Origin: an uncultured Paracoccaceae bacterium
GTDB taxonomy: Bacteria; Pseudomonadota; Alphaproteobacteria; Rhodobacterales; Rhodobacteraceae
DNA length: 64,000 nucleotides
Direction: 5' to 3'
NCBI GenBank assembly: GCA_947503965.1
Contig: CANNFU010000003.1
Location: 1-64,000, forward strand
Shown: positions 18,078 to 27,294 of the stretch, piece by piece
How the letters are laid out: each line of letters opens with the position of its first letter
Numbering within the stretch: the first letter of the stretch is position 1
Program-made: the position numbers and the translations under genes
The notes under the pieces: model-generated
Database searches by the model: none
Seen by the model: only the letters and a program-made list of their open reading frames with translations
What the model was told of the DNA's origin: nothing

Positions 18078-18089
18078 ACCCAAAACAAA

Positions 18090-18114
18090 CGTGACGCTCG
18101 TAAGGAGCGTCACG
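18090..18114 (+). terminator. Stem-loop after trxA
   Basis: CGTGACGCTC (18090-18099) pairs perfectly with GAGCGTCACG (18105-18114) around a 5-nt loop, 13 bp after the trxA stop. There is no U-run, so it is a terminator-like or mRNA-stabilising hairpin rather than a classical intrinsic terminator. Confidence 0.6.
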
Positions 18115-18241
18115 CATCCCGGCGCTATATTCCATTACGTGATTTGGATGCAACGAAGCGGCGTTCTGCAAAAAACGATCATGGCACGTCCTCGGTATTG
18201 TGGCTAAATCACAGACACAACACACCCCGAGGAGAGCAACG

Positions 18242-18796
18242 ATGCAGACAAACATTCTTATCCCAATTGCACTGGTCGCGATGACCCCGACAGCCTCGAT
18301 TGCCGAGTATGAAGGCGGCTATGCTGGCCTTTCATTCGGGATCACGGCCAATAACGAAGCCAGTGAAGGTTCTGACTCAGCAGATCTCGAAGATGACGGC
18401 GCGCTTGGCCTATTTGGCGGTCTTCGGGCACGACAGGGCAACCTGATCTATGGCGGCGAAGTTGCGATTTCCAATGTCAGCAACCTGAATTTCGAGGATG
18501 CCCCCAGTTCAGAGGCGATTGATGTCACCATTCTTGACCTCAAGATCAGTGTGGGCACCGAACTCAGCGGCGTCCTCGCCTACGGCGTTCTCGGGTTTTC
18601 AAACTTCAGCACCGACGATGACAATGTCACCGGTGAGGAGCGGGGCAGCGGCTTCAGCATTGGCGCTGGCGCGGTCTATGATCTTGGCAACAATTTCCAG
18701 CTTGGCGCCGAATACCTGATCCGTCGCGCAGAGTTCGATAACGACGTGGATCTTGAACACGACACATTCACACTCCGCGCCGCCTATTCTTTCTAG
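18242..18796 (+). CDS. Outer-membrane beta-barrel protein (OmpA/OmpW-like, small porin fold)
   Basis: A 184-residue exported protein with a signal peptide (residues 1-21, cleavage after TASIA), then alternating amphipathic strands such as GYAGLSFGITANN, LGLFGGLRARQGNL and FQLGAEYLIRRAEF, ending in AAYSF with a terminal Phe, the usual signal for the BAM complex. Eight strands are likely. The start at 18242 follows GAGGAGAGCAACG; the frame's earlier ATG at 18200 gives no signal peptide. Function within the envelope is unknown. Confidence 0.75.
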   Translation: MQTNILIPIALVAMTPTASIAEYEGGYAGLSFGITANNEASEGSDSADLEDDGALGLFGGLRARQGNLIYGGEVAISNVSNLNFEDAPSSEAIDVTILDLKISVGTELSGVLAYGVLGFSNFSTDDDNVTGEERGSGFSIGAGAVYDLGNNFQLGAEYLIRRAEFDNDVDLEHDTFTLRAAYSF

Positions 18797-18866
18797 GTCG
18801 CCAGTATGATTATAGCGGCTGCAAGCACGATGCGGCCGCGATCAACCTCCATTTCATCGCGCCATC

Positions 18867-19784
18867 TCATACAGGCCACCCATGCCCCCGCAGAACAGTC
18901 CGGACGCGCGTGCGCACCTCCGGCCGGCCAGCATTGATCGCCCGCATCTGCAAAAACCAATGCAGATATGCGGCATAATCCGGCACATGCGCAGCCACAC
19001 GCGCGAACGCTGTTTGAACCCCGATGCGCTCCACATTCAGTGCGATATGATGAAAATCCGTTTTCCCAAACAGGATCAGCGGCTTGCCAAAGAAATACCC
19101 CATGAACCCCACACTGGAATTCTGCGTCACGACATAATCGCAACCTTGCAGATAATGCGCCGATGGCGCTGTGCCGACAGACAGGCGGCCATACCGGGCC
19201 AACAGGTTTTCCAGCGCCTTTTGCTCTGCGTCCGTGTATGTTTCTGACGGATGCAGCGTCGCGATGACGGGGCGGTACGGGTCATGGGCCAGCACGGCCT
19301 CTATCATCGCAATTGGGCTGCAAAACTGAAATGATCGCTGCGTTGTCAACCGACCCTGCAGGGGAACATAGACAAATCCGTCTTTACGGGCCATCTGCGC
19401 CTGATCTTCAAATAACCGGTTTTGCCAGAACTTGTAAAAATTCTCGGCCTTTTGTTGGTCTTGGTGCGCGGGATCAAAGGTTTCGTTTGCAACCGGCCAG
19501 TCCCAGCGCTTGGCCTGCTTTTCGATATGCCAGAACGGGTAAATATACGTCTTGCGAAAAACCAGATCGTTCCGGCCCACAGGTTCATCCATCAAAAACA
19601 AGCCGCGCCCCGGTCGCGCCAACGCCCGCAAACGTGCGAGGCTGTCATCAGCATCAAAAGCAATCGTCAGCCCGCTGCTTTCCAGCACAGCCGCCACATG
19701 ACCGATGAAATTGTGATTGCCGCGTTCAGCTTGCTGACGCAGTTTGGGATGCAGATAAAATGTCACCGTGTTCGCCGCACTCAT
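18867..19784 (-). CDS. Polysaccharide/capsule-type glycosyltransferase-like protein
   Basis: A 305-residue soluble protein on the strand opposite to its neighbours. The C-terminal half has DYVVTQNSSVGFMGYFFGKP followed by LILFGKTDFH, which resembles the sugar-nucleotide-binding half of KpsC/KpsS-type Kdo transferases and related capsule proteins (the NS-VGF-GKP-FG pattern). The N-terminal part (VTFYLHPKLRQQAERGNHNF) matches nothing I know. No signal peptide or membrane segment is present. It stands alone, with 70 bp to the preceding OMP gene and 101 bp to hslV. A role in surface carbohydrate synthesis is an inference. Confidence 0.5.
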   Translation of the reverse strand: MSAANTVTFYLHPKLRQQAERGNHNFIGHVAAVLESSGLTIAFDADDSLARLRALARPGRGLFLMDEPVGRNDLVFRKTYIYPFWHIEKQAKRWDWPVANETFDPAHQDQQKAENFYKFWQNRLFEDQAQMARKDGFVYVPLQGRLTTQRSFQFCSPIAMIEAVLAHDPYRPVIATLHPSETYTDAEQKALENLLARYGRLSVGTAPSAHYLQGCDYVVTQNSSVGFMGYFFGKPLILFGKTDFHHIALNVERIGVQTAFARVAAHVPDYAAYLHWFLQMRAINAGRPEVRTRVRTVLRGHGWPV

Positions 19785-19885
19785 ACGCCAGACGCTAGAC
19801 GCGGTATGGTTCCGTCACAACCCGGTCGGGGTTGTTTGCAGGGGCGCCGCCCGCCATATAGGCAGCACCGCGTAAGGAGTATCAA

Positions 19886-20455
19886 ATGGCGAACCAAGAC
19901 TTTCCCGGCTGGCATGGCACAACAATCATCGGTGTCCGCAAAGGCGGCAAGGTCGTGATTGCAGGCGACGGTCAGGTCAGCCTTGGCCAGACCGTGATCA
20001 AGGGGACAGCCCGCAAGGTGCGCAGGCTCACCCCGGGGGGCCAGGACGTGATCGCCGGGTTCGCCGGATCAACTGCAGACGCATTTACATTGCTCGAACG
20101 GCTAGAGAAAAAGCTGGAGGCGACACCGGGCCAACTGGCCCGCGCATCCGTGGAACTGGCCAAGGACTGGCGCACCGACAAATACCTGCAAAAGCTCGAG
20201 GCGATGCTGATCGTCAGTGATGGTAGCGACCTGTTCGTCATCACAGGGGCGGGTGACGTGCTGGAACCGGAACATGATATCGCGGCCATCGGGTCAGGCG
20301 GGAACTATGCGCTGGCGGCCGGACGCGCGATGATGAACCTGGATATGGATGCCGAAGACATTGCGCGGCAAGCCATGGCGATTGCCGCCGACATCTGCGT
20401 CTATACGAACGGCAACCTGACCGTCGAAACAATCAGCGCCGCCGAAAAAGCATGA
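19886..20455 (+). CDS. hslV: HslV peptidase subunit of the HslUV protease
   Basis: A 189-residue proteasome-beta-type subunit. The catalytic threonine is expected at Thr12 after removal of an 11-residue propeptide (sequence [10 protein letters not shown]), followed by [12 protein letters not shown] and the GTARKVRRL lysine-containing strand. HslV degrades proteins fed by the HslU unfoldase. AAGGAG precedes the ATG. The stop overlaps the next start by 4 nt. The long propeptide is known from alphaproteobacterial HslV sequences. Confidence 0.97.
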   Translation: MANQDFPGWHGTTIIGVRKGGKVVIAGDGQVSLGQTVIKGTARKVRRLTPGGQDVIAGFAGSTADAFTLLERLEKKLEATPGQLARASVELAKDWRTDKYLQKLEAMLIVSDGSDLFVITGAGDVLEPEHDIAAIGSGGNYALAAGRAMMNLDMDAEDIARQAMAIAADICVYTNGNLTVETISAAEKA

Positions 20456-21519
20456 TCGAGCGTGACGACCTCAAAGCTGCCGTCGGCAGCGGCCTGTTGT
20501 CAGAGCAACAAGCGGCCAGCCTGATCAGCCTTGCTGACAGCCGCCGGGGTGCCCGTGAAAACCTGACCCCCGGCGATGAACCGTTTGAGCTGTTCAAAGG
20601 GTTCAACGAAATATTCATCGTCATCGGCCTGATTATCCTGTCCGTTGGGTGGTGGGGCGTTGTTGCGCTGGCGCTGGGCGACGAAATTGTGGACCTCACG
20701 CGATATGCCATCGTGGTGGCCGGTGCCGGTGCGGTGCTGCTCTGGCTTTTGTCCGAATATTTTGTGCGGAGGCGGCGCATGGTGGCTCCGGCTATCGCAT
20801 TATCGGTCATGTTCGCCGGAAACGCGGCATTCGGCTTTCTTGCCGCAATGACCCAGCCCTTCATGATTGCGCAAAACGACTATAGCAGCGTGCCCCTGCC
20901 ACTTCTGCTCGCCACGCTATCGCTGGTCGTTTACTGGTGGCGGTTCCGCGTGCCCTTTGCCATGGCGATGATCGCCGTGGGGCTGTTTGTGATCGCCATC
21001 GTCTTTACCGCCAGCCGTGGCGGTGCAGTCGAAGATATCAGCGATCTGTTCCTGCTGTCGGCAGGTGGCCCCTTCGCATGGATCACGCTTGTCCTTGGCA
21101 TCCTTGTCTTCGCCGTTGCCATGATCTTTGACATGAGCGACCCGCACCGCGTCACAAGGCGGTCCGCAAACGGATTTTGGCTACACGTGGTCGCGGCACC
21201 GGCGCTGGTGAACACTTTGGCGCTGTCACTGCTTGACCGGGACACCGCCGGGGCCAACATGATCCTGCTGGGTGTGCTGACCCTTTTCGCGATTGTGGCA
21301 ATCGTCATCGACCGGCGATCATTCCTGATCGCCGCGATCGGCTATATCGTGGCGCTGGCCGCCACCGTCCTTGATAGCGACGGTGCCGCCATGACAGTGC
21401 TGATCCTCGGCATTGTGCTCTTGCTCCTTGGCGCGTTCTGGGAACGGATCCGCGCCCGTATTCTTCGCCTGATGCCGGGGTTCGTGCCCTTGCACCGGCT
21501 TCCCCCTTCTCAAGTTTAA
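20452..21519 (+). CDS. Polytopic membrane protein encoded between hslV and hslU
   Basis: A 355-residue protein with a short soluble N-terminus (about 45 residues, [22 protein letters not shown], possibly DUF2157-like) and about nine to ten hydrophobic helices from residue 50 to the end. It overlaps hslV by 4 nt and lies 8 bp before hslU, so it is translated from the same mRNA. No catalytic motif is visible. In most bacteria hslV and hslU are directly adjacent, so an inner-membrane protein in the middle is unusual; whether it affects the protease is not known. Confidence 0.8.
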   Translation: MIERDDLKAAVGSGLLSEQQAASLISLADSRRGARENLTPGDEPFELFKGFNEIFIVIGLIILSVGWWGVVALALGDEIVDLTRYAIVVAGAGAVLLWLLSEYFVRRRRMVAPAIALSVMFAGNAAFGFLAAMTQPFMIAQNDYSSVPLPLLLATLSLVVYWWRFRVPFAMAMIAVGLFVIAIVFTASRGGAVEDISDLFLLSAGGPFAWITLVLGILVFAVAMIFDMSDPHRVTRRSANGFWLHVVAAPALVNTLALSLLDRDTAGANMILLGVLTLFAIVAIVIDRRSFLIAAIGYIVALAATVLDSDGAAMTVLILGIVLLLLGAFWERIRARILRLMPGFVPLHRLPPSQV

Positions 21520-21527
21520 GGACTGAC

Positions 21528-22835
21528 ATGACAGACCTGACCCCCCGCGAAATCGTATCCGAGCTCGACCGGTTCATCATCGGCCAAAAGGACGCAAAGC
21601 GCGCCGTCGCCGTCGCCTTGCGCAACCGCTGGCGGCGCAAGCAATTGGGCGACGACCTGCGGGACGAGGTCTATCCCAAGAACATCCTGATGATCGGGCC
21701 GACCGGCGTCGGCAAAACCGAAATCAGCCGCCGCCTTGCAAAACTCGCCCGCGCGCCCTTTATCAAGATCGAAGCGACCAAATTCACCGAGGTCGGCTAT
21801 GTCGGTCGTGACGTCGAACAGATCATCCGCGATCTTGTCGACACCGCAATCCTCGATACCCGCGAACACATGCGCGAAGACGTCAAAGCCAACGCGCGCG
21901 CCGCGGCAGAGGATCGGGTGATCACCGCCGTTGCTGGCACCGACGCCCGCGACGCCACGCGCGAGATGTTTCGCAAGAAACTGAAATCCGGCGAACTTGA
22001 TGACACGGTCATCGAACTGGAACTGGCCGACACCTCCAACCCGCTGGGAGGGTTCGAAATCCCCGGCCAGCCCGGTGGCATGGGCGGGATGATGAACCTG
22101 GGCGATCTGTTCGGCAAGGCGATGGGCGGCCGGACCGTCAAAAAGAAGATGACCGTAGCGGACAGCTATGACGCGCTTGTCGCGGACGAGGCCGACAAAC
22201 TGCTCGACGACGAAACCGTGACCAAGGCGGCGATGGAAGCGGTCGAACAGAACAGCATCGTCTTTCTGGACGAGATCGACAAGGTCTGCGCCCGTGCCGA
22301 CGCGCGCGGCGCCGATGTCAGCCGCGAAGGCGTGCAGCGCGACCTGCTGCCCCTGATCGAAGGCACCACCGTATCCACCAAACACGGGCCCATCAAAACC
22401 GACCACATCCTGTTCATCGCATCCGGCGCGTTCCATGTCGCCAAACCGTCCGACCTGCTGCCAGAACTGCAGGGCCGCCTGCCGATCCGGGTCGAACTCC
22501 GGGCACTGACCGAAGACGATTTTGTGCGCATCCTGACCGAAACCGACAACGCGCTGACCCTGCAATACTCCGCCCTGATGAAGACCGAAGAAGTGACCGT
22601 GGCCTTCGCCGAAGACGGGATCAAGGCGCTGGCCAAAATCGCCGCCGAAGTAAACGAAAGCGTCGAAAACATCGGCGCCCGCAGGCTCTACACCGTGATT
22701 GAACGGGTGTTTGAGGATCTGTCCTTCAACGCCCCTGACCGCGCTGGCGACGAAATCACCATCGACGCGGCCTTCGTCGAAAAACACCTGGGCGAACTGT
22801 CACGCTCCACCGACCTCAGCCGGTATGTGCTGTAA
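21528..22835 (+). CDS. hslU: HslU ATPase subunit of the HslUV protease
   Basis: A 435-residue AAA+ unfoldase with Walker A GPTGVGKT at residues 57-64, the pore loop [10 protein letters not shown], Walker [11 protein letters not shown], an I-domain in the middle (about 110-240) and the C-terminal LSRYVL that inserts into HslV. It forms hexamers capping HslV and recognises substrates. It lies 8 bp after the membrane protein gene and 3 bp before a small ORF. Confidence 0.98.
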   Translation: MTDLTPREIVSELDRFIIGQKDAKRAVAVALRNRWRRKQLGDDLRDEVYPKNILMIGPTGVGKTEISRRLAKLARAPFIKIEATKFTEVGYVGRDVEQIIRDLVDTAILDTREHMREDVKANARAAAEDRVITAVAGTDARDATREMFRKKLKSGELDDTVIELELADTSNPLGGFEIPGQPGGMGGMMNLGDLFGKAMGGRTVKKKMTVADSYDALVADEADKLLDDETVTKAAMEAVEQNSIVFLDEIDKVCARADARGADVSREGVQRDLLPLIEGTTVSTKHGPIKTDHILFIASGAFHVAKPSDLLPELQGRLPIRVELRALTEDDFVRILTETDNALTLQYSALMKTEEVTVAFAEDGIKALAKIAAEVNESVENIGARRLYTVIERVFEDLSFNAPDRAGDEITIDAAFVEKHLGELSRSTDLSRYVL

Positions 22836-22838
22836 TCC

Positions 22839-23114
22839 ATGCTGAGGCTGAACCGATATCACTTTCTGGTGGTCCTGCTTCTGGCCGGACTTTTCGTGAT
22901 CGGTTTCGCCTTTGCATCACTGAACCTCTTTCAAATGAGCATGGCCAACCTGCGGTTTCTGCGTGAATTCGGCTGGGTCGCGGTGATGGAGGGCGGTCTG
23001 ATCCAGCTCGCTGAAATCATCGCCTGCGCCGTCGCGGCCCTGCTTTGTTATATCGGCTTCAAACTCTGCGAGGCTGAACTGGTCCAACGCTACCGCCGCT
23101 GGCAGGACAGATGA
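22839..23114 (+). CDS. Small two-helix membrane protein after hslU
   Basis: A 91-residue protein with two hydrophobic helices (residues 8-32 and 50-74) and a basic C-terminal tail (LVQRYRRWQDR). It starts 3 bp after the hslU stop, so it is co-transcribed. I do not recognise the family; the start has only a weak ribosome site, within the hslU 3' end. Confidence 0.6.
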   Translation: MLRLNRYHFLVVLLLAGLFVIGFAFASLNLFQMSMANLRFLREFGWVAVMEGGLIQLAEIIACAVAALLCYIGFKLCEAELVQRYRRWQDR

Positions 23115-23127
23115 TTTAGGTCTTTCA

Positions 23128-23160
23128 CATCCGCCAAACGCAGATCATCAAAGGCGGATG
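23128..23160 (+). promoter_or_regulatory. Inverted repeat covering the MFS start codon
   Basis: CATCCGCC (23128-23135) and GGCGGATG (23153-23160) form a perfect 8-bp inverted repeat with a 17-nt loop. The right arm contains the ATG start of the MFS gene and its only ribosome-site-like bases. If the hairpin forms in mRNA it would hide the start. Confidence 0.4.
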
Positions 23161-24393
23161 AACGGCCTCTCGTCATACTTCAAATTCGTAAAGGAAAACG
23201 CACCCTTCCTCGGGGTGGGCTTTCTGCTGATGTTCCTTTCCAGCTTTGGCCAAACTTTCTTCGTTGCGATCTTTGGCGGTGACATCCGCGCAGAATTCGG
23301 GCTGTCGAATGGCGATTGGGGGCTGATCTACATGATCGGCACCGGCGCATCGGCAGCCGCAATGCTGGCAGCCGGTGGTCTGGTCGACCGGTTCCGCGTG
23401 CGGATCATCGGCATTGGCGTGATCCTTCTGCTTGCGATGGCCTGCCTCGCCATGGCCTTCAACCCTTACGCTGCCGCCCTGCCGCTGGTCATCTTCGCCC
23501 TGCGATTCCTCGGTCAGGGCATGACCCACCACGTCGCCATCGTCGCGATGAGCCGGTGGTTCATCGCCACACGCGGACGCGCGCTTGCCACCGCATCGCT
23601 CGGCTTCATGCTGGCAGAGGCGACAATGCCGCTCTTTTTCGTCTGGCTGAAAACATGGTTCGCCTGGCAAACGCTCTGGATCGGCGCTGCCATCTTCGCC
23701 ATTCTGATGGCCCCCATCCTCTACCGGCTGCTCCGCCTGGAACGCACCCCGCAATCCGTCTCAACAGAAAACGATGCCAGGGGTATGAATAACCGGCACT
23801 GGACCCGGGCCGAAGCACTCCGTCACCCGCTCTTCTGGGCGCTGGTGCCTGCCATCTCGCTCTTCCCGGCCTTCGGCACCGCCTTCTGGTTCCATCAGGT
23901 CCATTTTGCGGAAATCAAAGGATGGGATCACCTCAACCTCGTCGCCGTATTCCCGCTCGGCACGTTTTCCTTCATGACATTCACATTCGTCTACGGCTGG
24001 GGGGTGGATCGGTTCGGGCCGGGGCGCCTGTTCCCTTTCTACCTGCTGCCCCTTTGCATTGCATTCACCCTGCATTGGTACGCACCCACCGTCGCTTGGT
24101 CCGCGGCGGGTGTTGTATTCATGGGCATGGCCGGTGGCGGCGCTGCGACACTGCCGGCCGCCATCTGGGCCGGCTACTATGGCACACAAAATCTCGGTTC
24201 GATCAAATCGGCGGTGACGGCCTGCATGGTTCTGGGGTCGGCCATCGGTCCGGGGCTGTCCGGCTGGCTGATCGACGCGGGGATCGGATTCGAACAGCAA
24301 TTGCTGGGCTATGCCCTGTCCTTCGCATTCGCATCGCTGGTCTGCGTCATCCCCCTGCGCAATGCCACGCGGCAACTACCGGCGGCGGCGTAG
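23158..24393 (+). CDS. Major facilitator superfamily transporter
   Basis: A 411-residue protein with 12 predicted membrane helices. The cytoplasmic loop 2-3 carries GGLVDRFRVRIIG, a degenerate MFS A-motif, and a long central loop lies near residues 190-215. The substrate is not recognisable; the type resembles small organic-acid carriers. Its start is embedded in an inverted repeat, and its 3' end overlaps the convergent smr gene by 18 bp. Confidence 0.85.
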   Translation: MNGLSSYFKFVKENAPFLGVGFLLMFLSSFGQTFFVAIFGGDIRAEFGLSNGDWGLIYMIGTGASAAAMLAAGGLVDRFRVRIIGIGVILLLAMACLAMAFNPYAAALPLVIFALRFLGQGMTHHVAIVAMSRWFIATRGRALATASLGFMLAEATMPLFFVWLKTWFAWQTLWIGAAIFAILMAPILYRLLRLERTPQSVSTENDARGMNNRHWTRAEALRHPLFWALVPAISLFPAFGTAFWFHQVHFAEIKGWDHLNLVAVFPLGTFSFMTFTFVYGWGVDRFGPGRLFPFYLLPLCIAFTLHWYAPTVAWSAAGVVFMGMAGGGAATLPAAIWAGYYGTQNLGSIKSAVTACMVLGSAIGPGLSGWLIDAGIGFEQQLLGYALSFAFASLVCVIPLRNATRQLPAAA

Positions 24394-24957
24394 ATAGACG
24401 TAATAGGCACCATGACCGCCATGCTTCAGATGGGCGGGCGTGACCTGCAAAATCGCCTGCGACAATGGCGGCAGCGCCAGCCATTGCGGCACCTGATGGC
24501 GCAACACACCATGCCGGGTCGGGATCGGGCCACCATCATCGCGGTCCTTGCCCTTGCCGGTAATCACCAGAACCAGACGACGACCCAGCGATTGCGACCC
24601 AAGGATAAATGCAACCAGCTCCGGATGCGCCTCTGCCACAGTCATGCCATGCAGATCAATCCGCGCCTCAGGCTTCAACTTGCCGCGCTTCATCTTGCCG
24701 AATGACTTGTGATCCATATTGACCGGTGCGGCAGACAGACGGTCGGAAATTCCCGGCAACACGTCATGCGGGCGATGGCCGTTCGCCGATTGTCCAATGC
24801 TGAACCGTGGCAACGGCTCATGCTTGGCCACCGGTTTGGTTGGCGAAGGTCGGTTCGGTGCGACCGCTGGCCGCTTGGGATCAATCGGCGTGGTCCGCTC
24901 CGCCACCCGATCCCAAAGGGCGCGTTCCTCTGCCGACAAATGGCGGGGGCGGCGCAT
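24376..24957 (-). CDS. Smr-domain protein
   Basis: A 193-residue protein. The first 95 residues are Pro/basic and disordered-looking. The C-terminal Smr domain has KLKPEARIDLHGMTVAEA, VLVITGKGK and the GHGAYYVYLRR end. Smr domains are nucleases or nucleic-acid-binding modules related to the end of MutS2; the small stand-alone type is widespread in alphaproteobacteria with uncertain function. Its ATG shares one base with the mltA stop (TGATG), so it is the third gene of the unit TIM44-mltA-smr. Confidence 0.88.
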   Translation of the reverse strand: MRRPRHLSAEERALWDRVAERTTPIDPKRPAVAPNRPSPTKPVAKHEPLPRFSIGQSANGHRPHDVLPGISDRLSAAPVNMDHKSFGKMKRGKLKPEARIDLHGMTVAEAHPELVAFILGSQSLGRRLVLVITGKGKDRDDGGPIPTRHGVLRHQVPQWLALPPLSQAILQVTPAHLKHGGHGAYYVYLRRRR

Positions 24958-25988
24958 CAGCGTTGCGCCACAACCAGACGATGGGCCATGGCAGATGGCA
25001 TCAACACAACCATACGGCCACCATCCTTGATACGGCCCGCTGCGCGGCCTGCATCATCACCTGTCCCGAAAAAGATATCGGCACGCTGCGCGCCCTTGAT
25101 CGCCGATCCGGTATCCTGTGCGACCATCAACCTGTTGATCGGCTCCGCCCCCTCTTTTTCGATCCAGACGGGGGAACCTAGCGTGACAAACGCAGGATCA
25201 ACAGCGATGGAACGATGCTGCGTGATCGACCGGTTCATCGCACCAAGGGGGCCGAGTTCGGCAGGCACTTCGCTGACTTCGCGGAAAAAGACATAGCTTT
25301 CGTTTTCCCATAAAAGCGCACGGCCTTCCCTGCGGTTCTGCCGGACCCAGTTGCGGATGACGGCGGCAGATACCTGATGCGGCTCAAATATGCCGCGCGC
25401 GACCAAAGCCATGCCAACGGACGAATAATTGCGGCCGTTCTTGCCGCCATATCCCACGCGCATCATCGAGCCATCGGGAAGCCGGATGCGACCCGATCCC
25501 TGCACTTGCAGGAAAAACAGATCAACCGGATCGGTCAGCCATGCCAGTTCAAGGCCACGACCGGCCAACCGCTGATCTTCATCAATCTCGCGCCTTGTGT
25601 AATAGGGTTGGCCTGAAACCAGATCATCCGGCACGGCGTAGATCGGATGCTGGTAGGCATCGCCGCGTACGCGCGATCCGGGCAGTTCCGGTTCAAAATA
25701 CCCGGTGAACAGCATGGGATCACCATCCTCGATCAGGACGGGGGTAAAGAACTTTTCGAAAAAATTCCGCGGTTCAGGGTCAGTCGCCAGAAAATCGCAA
25801 ACAACCTCCCACTCCAACTCGCGCATGTCGCGGCAGGTGTTCCGGAAAACATCAAGGGCGGCCTGATGATCATCAGCCGCCCATCCATTCAGGTCATCAT
25901 AGGTCAGTCTGGTATATGTCGGCTCTGCCATTGCACTACCTGCAAATGTCAGTGACAGCGCGATGCCACCCAACCAGCCACAGTTCAT
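24957..25988 (-). CDS. mltA: MltA membrane-bound lytic transglycosylase
   Basis: A 343-residue protein with an N-terminal signal (about 1-21, ending AGSAMA) and the MltA domain: FTGYFEPELPGS, LFFLQVQGSGRIRLPDGSM, the 3D-domain motif AVDPAFVTLGSPVWI and AQDTGSAIKGAQRADIFFG with the catalytic Asp in VAQDTG. It cleaves peptidoglycan to 1,6-anhydro muropeptides. The signal has no lipobox Cys, unlike E. coli MltA, so it is probably periplasmic rather than a lipoprotein. It overlaps the TIM44-like gene by 4 nt. Confidence 0.95.
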   Translation of the reverse strand: MNCGWLGGIALSLTFAGSAMAEPTYTRLTYDDLNGWAADDHQAALDVFRNTCRDMRELEWEVVCDFLATDPEPRNFFEKFFTPVLIEDGDPMLFTGYFEPELPGSRVRGDAYQHPIYAVPDDLVSGQPYYTRREIDEDQRLAGRGLELAWLTDPVDLFFLQVQGSGRIRLPDGSMMRVGYGGKNGRNYSSVGMALVARGIFEPHQVSAAVIRNWVRQNRREGRALLWENESYVFFREVSEVPAELGPLGAMNRSITQHRSIAVDPAFVTLGSPVWIEKEGAEPINRLMVAQDTGSAIKGAQRADIFFGTGDDAGRAAGRIKDGGRMVVLMPSAMAHRLVVAQR

Positions 25989-26644
25989 TCGCCAGTCGCG
26001 ACGAGCTTCCAGTTCGGATCGCCTGCGTCCATCTTGCGCGAGAACGTCCAGGTGTCTTTCTGGCGCTTGATTTCCTTGTCACTGCCTTCGACGATATCGC
26101 CGGCATTGTCGCGGACAATAGATGTCATCTCGCTCTTGAAGCGGACCGAAATTTCGCCTTCTTTGGTGGTCTCGTCAAATTCGGCATGGGCCAGGGTCAT
26201 GTCACTGATCCCGATGAAATTCGCCTCAACCGTCAGACCCTGACGCTGACGTTCGTCCACGACACTCGCGAATGCCTCATACACATCCTCGGATATGAAA
26301 GGCACGATCGTATCAAGGTCACCCTTTTCAAACGCCATCAGGATCATTTCATAGGCGCCGCGCGCACCGCCCAAAAACTCACCCACGTTGAACGACGGAT
26401 CAACACGCTTCATCGCCGCGAGCGCCTTGGCCGCGGCTGAATCTTCCTCGACATGATCCGTGATATCCAGATCCGGACCACCCTCGATCACGTCAAACTC
26501 TGGCGCGCTCCGGCGTTGGGGATCAGGGCGCGTGACAGCGGGCTTTTCATATCCTTCGCGCGTGCCAAGCACGCCGCGCAACCGCAGGATCAGGAAAACA
26601 GCGATGCCAGCAAGCACCAAAAGCTGGATAAGCGGAGAGTTCAT
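25985..26644 (-). CDS. TIM44-like domain protein (TimA type)
   Basis: A 219-residue protein with one N-terminal membrane helix (about 5-22), a charged linker and a C-terminal TIM44-like domain (from about residue 75: SFNVGEFLGGARGAYEMILMAFEKGDLDTI and the DTWTFSRKMDAGDPNWKLVATGE end). Such proteins are bacterial relatives of the mitochondrial import motor anchor, found in alphaproteobacteria in the inner membrane. First gene of the minus-strand unit with mltA and smr. It is divergent from fxsA. Substrate or partner is unknown. Confidence 0.9.
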   Translation of the reverse strand: MNSPLIQLLVLAGIAVFLILRLRGVLGTREGYEKPAVTRPDPQRRSAPEFDVIEGGPDLDITDHVEEDSAAAKALAAMKRVDPSFNVGEFLGGARGAYEMILMAFEKGDLDTIVPFISEDVYEAFASVVDERQRQGLTVEANFIGISDMTLAHAEFDETTKEGEISVRFKSEMTSIVRDNAGDIVEGSDKEIKRQKDTWTFSRKMDAGDPNWKLVATGE

Positions 26645-26755
26645 CAGGACCTCGTTTCAGGGTGGGCATGGAAACATACCCGATCGACCCTTATGTAGGT
26701 CTTGGGCAGGCGCAAGTCCACCTTGCCCCACAACAAGTTGCGAAAGGTGCCCACC

Positions 26756-27235
26756 ATGTGGCTATTACTTGCTTTTATTGCTGTTCCGATGATCGAAATC
26801 GCCCTGTTTATTCAGGTTGGCGGTGTCATCGGTATCTGGTGGACACTTCTGATCGTGTTGCTGACGGCTGTGGCCGGGTCGTATCTGGTGCGCAATCAGG
26901 GCTTGCGCGAACTTGGCAATCTACAGCGGTCGTTTTCGGAATTGCAGGACCCGACCGAACCACTGGCCAACGGGGCGATGATCCTGTTTGCAGGCGCGCT
27001 GCTTTTGACGCCCGGCTTTTTCACGGACGTTGTCGGGCTGTCACTTCTGGTACCATCGGTGCGGCGGGCCGCGTTTTTATGGGCAAAATCGCGGATCAAG
27101 GTGCAGACATTCCAGACCGGGCCGCAACCGTCACAACAGCCACGACCTCATGATCAGGTCATCGATGGCGAATTCGAAGAAGTTGCACCGAATAAAAAGC
27201 CGACACACGGCCCTTCCGGCTGGACCCAGCATTGA
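26756..27235 (+). CDS. fxsA: FxsA family membrane protein
   Basis: A 159-residue protein beginning MWLLLAFIAVPMIEIALFIQVG, the classic FxsA N-terminus, with helices at about 3-20, 25-45 and 75-100 (FAGALLLTPGFFTDVVGLSLL) and a charged C-terminal tail. FxsA is known as a cytoplasmic-membrane protein that alters phage exclusion in E. coli; its native role is unclear. The start at 26756 follows AAAGGTG; the longer frame adds residues with no homology. It is divergent from the TIM44-like gene and 59 bp before secB. Confidence 0.92.
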   Translation: MWLLLAFIAVPMIEIALFIQVGGVIGIWWTLLIVLLTAVAGSYLVRNQGLRELGNLQRSFSELQDPTEPLANGAMILFAGALLLTPGFFTDVVGLSLLVPSVRRAAFLWAKSRIKVQTFQTGPQPSQQPRPHDQVIDGEFEEVAPNKKPTHGPSGWTQH

Positions 27236-27294
27236 GCCTTGGCTAGCAGCCTGCTAGGAACGCGCGAACCTTTTCTTGACCGGAGCAACTTTCC

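Noticed and set aside
21516-22787. 423-codon open frame on the minus strand
   Set aside because: It is antisense to hslU and due to G+C-rich codon bias.
23173-23754. 193-codon open frame on the minus strand
   Set aside because: It is antisense to the MFS gene and His/Gln-rich, as expected from the complement of hydrophobic codons.
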